From M3007 sp964392655 (GTDB lineage Bacteria > Bacteroidota > Bacteroidia > Chitinophagales > Saprospiraceae): a DNA stretch of 8,732 nucleotides. The DNA lies in the NCBI GenBank assembly GCA_964392655.1, contig CAYMQY010000188.1, positions 1 through 8,732 on the forward strand, in the 5' to 3' direction. This document shows positions 1 through 5,111 of the stretch, piece by piece; position 1 is the first letter of the stretch, and each line of letters begins with the position of its first letter. The notes below the pieces were generated by a model that worked only from the letters and a program-made list of their open reading frames with translations, did not search any database and was not told where the DNA came from. A program made the position numbers and the translations under genes.

Positions 1-31
1 TGCGCAGGTCAGGGGAGATATATCGGCTCAT
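1..31 (-). CDS. Partial CDS, N-terminus of a putative HNH endonuclease
   Basis: An ATG on the minus strand at 31-29 opens a frame reading MSRYISPDLR before the window ends. From memory, this short motif (M-S-R-Y-I-x-x-x-L-R) is how many small bacterial HNH endonucleases begin, ahead of a region like 'ERAxxRCEYC'. The ATG lies 6 nt after the stop of the 81-aa gene upstream, so the two are almost certainly cotranscribed and probably translationally coupled. Seen: ten codons and the coupling. Inferred: the HNH identity, because the catalytic part is outside the window. It could be any other protein with a similar start. Confidence 0.45.
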   Translation of the reverse strand, partial: MSRYISPDLR

Positions 32-37
32 TACAGG

Positions 38-283
38 CTACATTTGAGATCGAAGTTTCAGGGCCCGCGCTTTTGCCAGTCGAACAATATGCTCAAAAAT
101 GAAGTATTTTTCCAACTCACGTTCCTCTTCTTTGGTAATACGGTACTCTTTTTTTTGACCGACTAAATACTCCACTCTCTTTTGCACCTTGTCAGGGGCA
201 TTGTAAGCCAGTATTTTATCCGGCGACAGGCCGGCTATGAACTCGGCAAAGTCATTATAGATATCAAGTTGCTCGGTTACCAT
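38..283 (-). CDS. Small charged helical protein (81 aa), partner of the adjacent HNH-like gene
   Basis: The 81-aa product starts at MVTEQLDIYNDF and ends LKLRSQM. The open frame extends further upstream, but that part reads through a hairpin repeat in low-complexity Arg/Gly-rich sequence, so the ATG at 283 is preferred. The protein is mostly predicted helix, with an acidic/basic middle (EYRITKEEERELEKY, residues 47-60) and a basic C-terminal helix (residues 66-78). It has no signal peptide or membrane segment. Small proteins of this type ('IYNDFAEFIAGLSPDKILAY...HIVRLAKARA') occur in Bacteroidota and Cyanobacteria beside HNH nuclease or other toxin-like genes, and are annotated hypothetical. 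An antitoxin- or adaptor-like role is inferred from the 6-nt spacing to the next gene and is unproven. Confidence 0.75.
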   Translation of the reverse strand: MVTEQLDIYNDFAEFIAGLSPDKILAYNAPDKVQKRVEYLVGQKKEYRITKEEERELEKYFIFEHIVRLAKARALKLRSQM

Positions 284-340
284 CCGTTTTTTTGCACAAA
301 AAAACAAATTTTCCACCAAGTGGGCAACTAGTGTTTTCAG

Positions 341-440
341 GTACTTCTGAAAAAACGCTGTGCCCTCCCAACCTTTGCGAGGTGCTGCGGCACCTCCTCT
401 CCTACGCGGGCAACGGACGGATTCCCTCGGAATGACAAAT
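341..440. repeat. Hairpin-bearing sequence, probable dispersed intergenic repeat
   Basis: The spacer between the divergent small-protein and helicase genes contains a strong hairpin. Its arms GAGGTGC (379-385) and GCACCTC (390-396) pair perfectly around TGCG. A GC-rich stretch follows, ending CCCTCGGAATGACA (424-437). 'TCGGAATGACA' tails of this kind are typical of intergenic repeats scattered through Bacteroidota and some other genomes; the family assignment is from memory. The octamer AATGACAA recurs at 462-469 across the helicase start codon. No other gene is seen in 284-462. The edges given are approximate. Confidence 0.45.
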
Positions 441-462
441 ACCGCCCTATCTTCGCGCCCAA

Positions 463-1791
463 ATGACAAGCACCACCTTCGATACCCTGAACCTGAACAC
501 CCCGCTCCTGAACGCCCTGCGCGATCTCGGGCTGACACAACCCACGCCCATTCAGGAAAAAGCCTTTTCGGTAATCATGTCGGGCCGCGACGTGGTCGGC
601 ATCGCCCAGACGGGTACCGGCAAAACCTACGCCTACTTGCTGCCCATCCTGCGCCAACTGGCGTTTTCCAAACAAAAAGACCCGCGCGTACTCATCCTCG
701 TGCCCACGCGCGAACTGGCCATTCAGGTGGCCGGCGAAATCCAGAAACTTACCGCGTACATGTCCGTGCGGACACTGGCTGTGTACGGCGGCGTGAACAT
801 CAACACCCAGAAACTGGCCGTGCAGGCCGGCGTGGACATCCTCGTGGGCACGCCGGGCCGCGTGCTCGACATGGCGCTGAGCCGCTTCCTGCTGCTGTCG
901 TCGGTCCGGCAATTGGTGATTGACGAGGTAGATGAAATGCTCAACCTCGGCTTCCGCGTGCAACTCACCGGCTTGCTCGACCGCCTGCCTCAGCGCCGTC
1001 AAAACCTGCTGTTTTCCGCTACCATGACCGACGAGGTGGACGACCTGATCGAAACGTTTTTCAACGGTCCCGTGCCCGTGGAGGTAACGCGCGCCGGTGC
1101 GCCGCTCGAAAAAATCCGGCAAAGCGCCTACCGCGTGTCCAATTTCCACACCAAGATCAACCTGCTGGAACACCTGTTGGCTACCGACGAGACCATTGCC
1201 AAAACGCTCATTTTTTGCCCCAGCAAGCGCCTTGCCGACATGGTGCAGGAGCGCCTCGAAGACCGCTTTCCGGGCCGGTTCAGCGTCATTCACTCCAACA
1301 AGTCGCAGAACTTCCGCATCAATGCGGTGAAAAAATTCGAGTCCGGCGAACTGCGCGGCCTCATCACCACCGACCTGCTCGCCCGCGGCCTCGACGTGAC
1401 CGACGTGACGCACGTGCTCAACCTGAACACGCCCGACACCCCGGAAGCCTACATCCACCGCATCGGGCGCACCGGCCGTGCCGACAGTGAGGGCGCCGCC
1501 ATCACCTTCGTCACCGACGCCGAACGCGACTACCAGACCGCCATCGAAACGCTCATGGGCAGGGAAATTCCCATGCTGCCGCTGCCCGAGGACCTCGCCA
1601 TTTCGCTCGACCTGATTCCGGAAGAACTGCCTTCCAGTCCGATGGTCAATTACCTGCCGCAGCCGACGCTGAAACACTCGCAGGGCGCCTTCCACGAGAA
1701 GAAGGCAAAAAACATGAAAGTGAACAAAGGTAACCGGCGCATCAACGCGAAGAAGCAGAAGTACAAGAAGCCGATTAAGAAGAAGCGTTGA
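463..1791 (+). CDS. DEAD-box ATP-dependent RNA helicase (DEVD variant)
   Basis: This is a 442-aa superfamily 2 RNA helicase, an ATP-driven remodeller of RNA structure, typically in ribosome assembly, mRNA decay or cold adaptation. Motifs in order: upstream Phe6 and Q motif PTPIQ (27-31); motif I AQTGTGKT (48-55); Ia PTRELA (81-86); GG (109-110); Ib TPGR (130-133); motif II DEVD (154-157) instead of the usual DEAD; III SAT (185-187); IV LIFCPSK (249-255); QNFR (282-285); V ARGLD (307-311); VI HRIGRTGR (332-339). A Lys/Arg-rich tail (411-442) probably adds non-specific RNA binding. All catalytic residues are intact. It resembles the RhlE/CshA-like group, but I cannot assign a symbol. The start at 463 places Phe6 at the normal distance before the Q motif. 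It is probably monocistronic. Confidence 0.97.
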   Translation: MTSTTFDTLNLNTPLLNALRDLGLTQPTPIQEKAFSVIMSGRDVVGIAQTGTGKTYAYLLPILRQLAFSKQKDPRVLILVPTRELAIQVAGEIQKLTAYMSVRTLAVYGGVNINTQKLAVQAGVDILVGTPGRVLDMALSRFLLLSSVRQLVIDEVDEMLNLGFRVQLTGLLDRLPQRRQNLLFSATMTDEVDDLIETFFNGPVPVEVTRAGAPLEKIRQSAYRVSNFHTKINLLEHLLATDETIAKTLIFCPSKRLADMVQERLEDRFPGRFSVIHSNKSQNFRINAVKKFESGELRGLITTDLLARGLDVTDVTHVLNLNTPDTPEAYIHRIGRTGRADSEGAAITFVTDAERDYQTAIETLMGREIPMLPLPEDLAISLDLIPEELPSSPMVNYLPQPTLKHSQGAFHEKKAKNMKVNKGNRRINAKKQKYKKPIKKKR

Positions 1792-1820
1792 GCCTTTATT
1801 TCTTTGGTATTTAAGCGGTT

Positions 1821-1835
1821 GTCGTTTCGGACGAC
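1821..1835 (+). terminator. Weak hairpin after the helicase gene
   Basis: GTCGT (1821-1825) and ACGAC (1831-1835) form a 5-bp stem around TTCGG, about 30 nt after the helicase stop; flanking G-T pairs could add two pairs. No T-run follows, so this is at best a weak terminator or RNA end structure. The rest of 1792-2000 holds a GC-rich stretch (1856-1883) and an AT-rich block (1896-1917). No credible gene is seen there. Confidence 0.25.
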
Positions 1836-1947
1836 GGAATTTCGAGCGCTGTCTGCACCCGGCGGGCACTCGCCTGCCTCCGCCATTTTGGTCATATTAA
1901 ATTTTAAAAATTATATGCGCCCGGGAACGGATTGCGCGACTTGTGGC

Positions 1948-1955
1948 TATCTTTG
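1948..1955 (+). promoter_or_regulatory. Bacteroidota -7 promoter element for the HTH gene
   Basis: TATCTTTG exactly fits the Bacteroidota -7 consensus TANNTTTG and lies 45 nt before the ATG at 2001, so a transcript would start near 1960 with a leader of about 40 nt. No good TTTG element sits 17-19 nt upstream; the nearest TTG (1932-1934) is only 13 nt away. An AT-rich tract just upstream (1896-1917) could compensate. The call rests on the -7 match and position alone. Confidence 0.4.
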
Positions 1956-2000
1956 GATGGGTATTTTCACGCTTTTATCCACGAAAATCCATAATCTCTT

Positions 2001-2434
2001 ATGCATTCCGACACCCACACACCAGACACGCTCCGTGCCCTGAACAAAAAACAACTGGCTTCCCAAATGGGAATCAGTGAGAGCTCGCTGCGGCGGCTCC
2101 TGAAAAAAGCCAATGTGACCCTTGAGCGCGGCTTGATCTCTCCTGCCCGGCAAGCCGAAATCTTCCAGNNNNNNNNNNNNNNNNNNNNNNNNNNNNNNNN
2201 NNNNNNNNNNNNNNNNNNNNNNNNNNNNNNNNNNNNNNNNNNNNNNNNNNNNNNNNNNNNNNNNNNNNTGTGACCCTTGAGCGCGGCTTGATCTCTCCTG
2301 CCCGGCAAGCCGAAATCTTCCAGACCCTTGGTTGGCGCGAAATGACGCGAAATGACGCGTTTTGGAAATTTGACAGCGCCGAACTTTGTGCCGCTGATGC
2401 AGCGTACGGGCATCGCGGGAGAACGAGCCGTTGA
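2001..2434 (+). CDS. Small helix-turn-helix protein, interrupted by assembly gap
   Basis: The start encodes MHSDTHTPDTLRALNKKQLA, then a clear helix-turn-helix: KKQLASQMGISESSLRRLLKK (about residues 16-36), followed by RGLISPARQAEIFQ. Bacteroidota have many short proteins of this form, which probably bind DNA. At residue 56 the gene runs into 100 Ns. After them the sequence repeats the last 55 nt seen before the gap. If that overlap is merged, the frame continues unbroken (TLGWREMTRNDAFWKF...) to a stop at 2432-2434, giving 92 aa. If one copy of the 10-bp tandem repeat at 2336-2355 is removed, the frame instead runs to 2483 and gives 105 aa (…TAPNFVPLMQRTG…). The as-written sequence across the Ns is out of frame. 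The HTH is well supported; the C-terminus is not. The gene lies directly upstream of the exported-protein cassette and may regulate it (inference). Confidence 0.65.
2114..2168 (+). repeat. 55-nt direct repeat, left copy at gap edge
   Basis: The last 55 nt before the N run, starting TGTGACCCTTGAGCG and ending AAATCTTCCAG, are identical to the first 55 nt after it (2269-2323). Both copies end exactly at the gap edges. This is what two contigs sharing a terminal k-mer of 55 look like when scaffolded without merging. Confidence 0.9.
2169..2268. other. Assembly gap, 100 Ns
   Basis: Exactly 100 Ns, the conventional placeholder for a scaffold gap of unknown size. Because identical 55-nt sequence sits on both sides, the real gap may have a size of minus 55, with no missing sequence at all. 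Confidence 0.97.
2269..2323 (+). repeat. 55-nt direct repeat, right copy at gap edge
   Basis: A perfect copy of 2114-2168 at the start of the right-hand contig. It re-encodes part of the HTH gene (…LERGLISPARQAEIFQ), so it is not an independent gene segment unless the duplication is real. Confidence 0.9.
2336..2359 (+). repeat. 10-bp tandem repeat, 2.4 copies, inside the HTH gene
   Basis: CGCGAAATGA occurs twice in a row (2336-2345, 2346-2355), followed by CGCG (2356-2359). Since 10 is not a multiple of 3, gain or loss of a unit changes the reading frame of the HTH protein's C-terminus. Confidence 0.85.
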
Positions 2435-2527
2435 AAATCCGCAAAAGAGTAAACGGGGAGAACGCCGAAAAGCCGACGAGTAGGCAGAACGGTCCAACGA
2501 TATTTTCGTGGACATAACCTGGTTTGC

Positions 2528-3895
2528 ATGAAAAAATACCATGAAAATGCCGGCAGGTCATTCGGCGCGAGCCTGCGCAGCGCGATGGCCGTGCTACCGG
2601 TACTCTTGCTCTATGCCGTCTCGCTTCGAGGGCAGGTTGCCGATCCTGCTTTTTTTATCAACGAGGCGCACAACTGGTGGGATACCAGTGTATACCGGTA
2701 TGCCACTTACCTCGGCGACATGCCAGTAGAGCCGGTCTGGAGCGGAGCCGAAGTGGCCGAGGCGCCCGACGGCACACACCTGATCGTGTTGGCCATCAAT
2801 GGCGGGCCGGAGCTGCGGCTCTCCGACGGCTGGCACGCCACAGCCCAGCAGCCCAACGGCGGGGCGCGGTTGGTGCTGAAACGCTTCTCGCCCACCCAAA
2901 TCTTCCCGCTGCTGTTTTTTGTGTACGGCTACTCCGACTATGTGACGGCCGTAGGGCCGGCCGCCGTTTATGCCAGAAACAAGCCGCACAGTCTGGATAC
3001 GACGTTTACGGGCGAGGCTTTTTACATGTACCCCGGCTTGTTCCCGGGCGATACCATGCGCCTGGTGAACGGTATCGGCGTGCAGAACGGTGGTATCGCC
3101 AAGGAGTTTTACCCGGCCGAGACGGCATCCGGCGGGGTGGGGTATCGGTGTTGTGTGACCACCGGGTCGTACGAAAGCGGCGTGATCATTAACTCCGGTG
3201 GAAATGAATATTTTATTCCTGAAATCACCATCACGGAGGACTGTAGCGGGTGTTCGGAGTACTGGATGCATATTATTCTGAACCCAAGCGGCGGTACCGG
3301 TAGCAACCCCAACAACATGAACTGGTCGCCGGAGCACTTTATCGGCAACAACGGCGGTAGCGGCGCCCCCAGCGGCGACCCCAACGGTGACACCAAAGTA
3401 AACCCCAAACTGAACGGCGCACTTTGCCCCGACGGCTCGCCAAAACCGCCCACCGGGTGCAAGTGCGAAGATGGCTCGCCCATGCCGGCTGATGGGGATT
3501 GCGGGGAGGATGAGGGGCCGTGTCAGTTGACGAATTTGGATGTAGGAAGAATCGGAGCAACAGTATGGTTTTGGGAACCTCCTCTGATCCCGCTACCAAT
3601 TGATGTTGGAACACGATTAGTTGGACGGTTAATAGACTGTGATGATGGTGAAGCCACATACAAAACACTGATTAGTAATATTCCCCTTGGAAAAACGGTT
3701 GACATATTAGATCAATATGCCTCTGTTGTTAAAAATAAAAAACGGGGTACTCCTACTACAAGACTTAGAGCGTGGTTTCAAGTGGTTGACCATCATGTGA
3801 GATTGAGATTAGGAGTTGTGTTTCTTGAGTTATCTTTTTATTGGGACGATATCGGCGAGTTAGATGCCCTTGGTTATGTCTTTTATTTCAATTAA
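2528..3895 (+). CDS. Exported modular protein with Cys-rich linker and AT-rich C-terminal domain
   Basis: A 455-aa protein of unknown function. Basic residues then a hydrophobic core (about 19-31) form a signal peptide, with likely cleavage near SLRG/Q (35/36). Residues 37-255 form a β-rich extracellular-type region with Cys pairs C208/C209 and C239/C242. Residues 256-298 are Gly/Asn/Pro-rich. A linker follows with five Cys (300, 311, 313, 325, 332) built on a repeated DGSPxP motif (302-307, 315-320). The final 123 residues, from 333 on, have markedly lower GC (roughly 35-48% per line, against over 60% earlier) and use AGA and TTA codons. That break resembles the toxin-domain exchange boundary of polymorphic effectors, but I recognise no toxin motif; DHH (421-423) in an aromatic, β-like tail is the most noticeable cluster. 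The stop lies 11 nt before the first lipoprotein gene, so they probably form an operon. Confidence 0.85.
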   Translation: MKKYHENAGRSFGASLRSAMAVLPVLLLYAVSLRGQVADPAFFINEAHNWWDTSVYRYATYLGDMPVEPVWSGAEVAEAPDGTHLIVLAINGGPELRLSDGWHATAQQPNGGARLVLKRFSPTQIFPLLFFVYGYSDYVTAVGPAAVYARNKPHSLDTTFTGEAFYMYPGLFPGDTMRLVNGIGVQNGGIAKEFYPAETASGGVGYRCCVTTGSYESGVIINSGGNEYFIPEITITEDCSGCSEYWMHIILNPSGGTGSNPNNMNWSPEHFIGNNGGSGAPSGDPNGDTKVNPKLNGALCPDGSPKPPTGCKCEDGSPMPADGDCGEDEGPCQLTNLDVGRIGATVWFWEPPLIPLPIDVGTRLVGRLIDCDDGEATYKTLISNIPLGKTVDILDQYASVVKNKKRGTPTTRLRAWFQVVDHHVRLRLGVVFLELSFYWDDIGELDALGYVFYFN

Positions 3896-3906
3896 AATTT
3901 ATCTAC

Positions 3907-4455
3907 ATGAAGAATATAGCAATTTTTAGTATCTTAATATTACTCCTAATTAGCTGCAAGGCGGTTAAGGATGAAATAGTAACCAACCCCGACCTGCCAC
4001 CGCCCTTCAACGGCCCGGGCGTTACTCGGGAGCGAGTGCTTGCTATTGCGGCGAAGTATGGTTTACAAGATAGTATGGGACGGAACTTTAATCCTCCGCC
4101 GGAAGCTGCATACCCATACATGTCTGAAGAGTTCTTTGAAGGTTACTTTGCAAACTGGCGTAAGCACTTTGATTGGCTTGCACGCACAGAGGATAGGTGG
4201 AAAAAACTGGAAAACATGCAAACCCTTCAGCAATATTTTACTTATGTGGAAAGCGATCCTGAAACGTACAAGCGGATTATAAACGAAAATGGCGGCACTG
4301 ACGATTATAATGCTTATAAAAAAGACGCTTTAGCAGGAAAATATCATATCTACATTTGCAAGCATCCTAAAATGGGTACATACCCAACCATCGTCCCGGC
4401 AGATGATGACAAACCCGGCACCATCAACGGGCGCCTGCTGCGCAACGAAAACTAA
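3907..4455 (+). CDS. Lipoprotein paralogue A, candidate immunity or partner protein
   Basis: A 182-aa lipoprotein with a hydrophobic signal and lipobox LISC, Cys17 being lipidated. The mature start, CKAVKDE, carries a K-acidic patch that may favour surface export in Bacteroidota. Conserved blocks shared with the next gene: TNPDLPPPF (26-34), GPGVTRERV (36-44), SEEFFEG (73-79), FANWRK (81-86), MQTL (104-107), ALAGK-type (141-145) and NGRLLR (174-179). The ATG at 3907 is preferred over the frame's earlier ATG (3841), because it gives the signal peptide and avoids overlapping the previous gene. Base composition is a mosaic: AT-rich in the middle, with GC-rich ends that match the paralogue. An immunity role is inferred from position after a modular exported protein; no family was recognised. 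Confidence 0.88.
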   Translation: MKNIAIFSILILLLISCKAVKDEIVTNPDLPPPFNGPGVTRERVLAIAAKYGLQDSMGRNFNPPPEAAYPYMSEEFFEGYFANWRKHFDWLARTEDRWKKLENMQTLQQYFTYVESDPETYKRIINENGGTDDYNAYKKDALAGKYHIYICKHPKMGTYPTIVPADDDKPGTINGRLLRNEN

Positions 4456-4473
4456 TTCAACTTATCACGCACA

Positions 4474-4506
4474 CGTCCCGGGCTGCTTTTTCGGCGGCTC
4501 GGGACG
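4474..4506 (+). terminator. 13-bp hairpin between the two lipoprotein genes
   Basis: The arms 4474-4486 (CGTCCCGGGCTGC) and 4494-4506 (GCGGCTCGGGACG) pair over 13 positions, with two G-T pairs, around TTTTTCG. No T-tract follows on the plus strand, so it fits an intercistronic stability or attenuation structure as well as a terminator. It lies 20 nt before the second lipoprotein ATG and could lower that gene's expression relative to the first. Confidence 0.5.
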
Positions 4507-4526
4507 GCCTTGAATCAGCACTTGAC

Positions 4527-5111
4527 ATGAAATACTTCACCTTCGTACTGTTTGTTTTTCTCGCCATTTTGGCTTGCCGCACCGTGAAAGATGACATGGC
4601 CACCAACCCCGACCTGCCACCGCCCTTCATGGGCCCGGGCGTTACCCGCGAGCGGGTAGTAGAAATTGCAACCAAGTACGGTTTTCAGGACAGTATTGCA
4701 CCGGGTTATAAAGCCACAAGGTTCATCGCGCCGTCTGAGAAAACTTATCCGTTCCTCTCCGAAGAATTCTTCGAAGGCCTTTTTGCCAATTGGCGAAAAG
4801 GCCTTGATTCCTGGGAGAAGATTCAACTTCGTTGCCGCACGATCGCTGCCATGCAGACGCTGGAAGAGTATCTGGCTTATGCTAAACAGCATTCCGATGA
4901 GTTAAAAATGTGGGATCGCCTCCCGGAAGAAGAACGTGAGGCCCTGGGTTGGGAGGCGTTCGCTTGTACGGAAGTTTTCGAGGACTTTCGGGAGGAGGTG
5001 TTAGCGGGCAGAATTTTAGTCTATGTATCCGACGCCGGTACCGTCACCACTACCGAGTCGCCGATTGAATCCCCGGCTTTCAACGGGCGACTGCTGCGTC
5101 GGGGCAAATGA
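4527..5111 (+). CDS. Lipoprotein paralogue B, homologue of the preceding gene
   Basis: A 194-aa lipoprotein with lipobox ILAC at Cys17, the same position as in the upstream copy, and mature start CRTVKDD. It shares TNPDLPPPF (26-34), GPGVTRERV (36-44), SEEFFEG (78-84), FANWRK (86-91), MQTL (109-112) and FNGRLLR (185-191) with paralogue A. The middle-to-late region (about 120-180) is divergent and longer, with an acidic helix EEEREALGWEAF. A 28-nt stretch (4602-4629) is identical to 3982-4009. Its GC content is higher than that of paralogue A. It is probably the product of tandem duplication followed by divergence, or an older partner left behind after module replacement. Its stop codon abuts the stop of the convergent kinase gene. 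Confidence 0.9.
   Translation: MKYFTFVLFVFLAILACRTVKDDMATNPDLPPPFMGPGVTRERVVEIATKYGFQDSIAPGYKATRFIAPSEKTYPFLSEEFFEGLFANWRKGLDSWEKIQLRCRTIAAMQTLEEYLAYAKQHSDELKMWDRLPEEEREALGWEAFACTEVFEDFREEVLAGRILVYVSDAGTVTTTESPIESPAFNGRLLRRGK

Noticed and set aside
284..538. N-terminal extension of the left-edge small protein (85 further codons)
   Set aside because: It reads through the hairpin repeat and overlaps the helicase start on the opposite strand, with Arg/Gly-rich low-complexity sequence. The ATG at 283 fits the protein better.
337..1869. Long open frame (510 codons) antisense to the helicase
   Set aside because: His/Val/Gly-rich translation typical of the antisense shadow of a GC-rich gene. The sense strand has every helicase motif.
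1650..1895. Minus-strand 81-codon frame starting MTKMAEAGECPPGADS
   Set aside because: It overlaps the helicase 3' end, and the start lies in what looks like intergenic repeat-like sequence. No protein features.
2169..2268. Reading the N run as a true in-gene insertion that truncates the HTH gene
   Set aside because: The exact 55-nt overlap at both edges is better explained by unmerged contigs.
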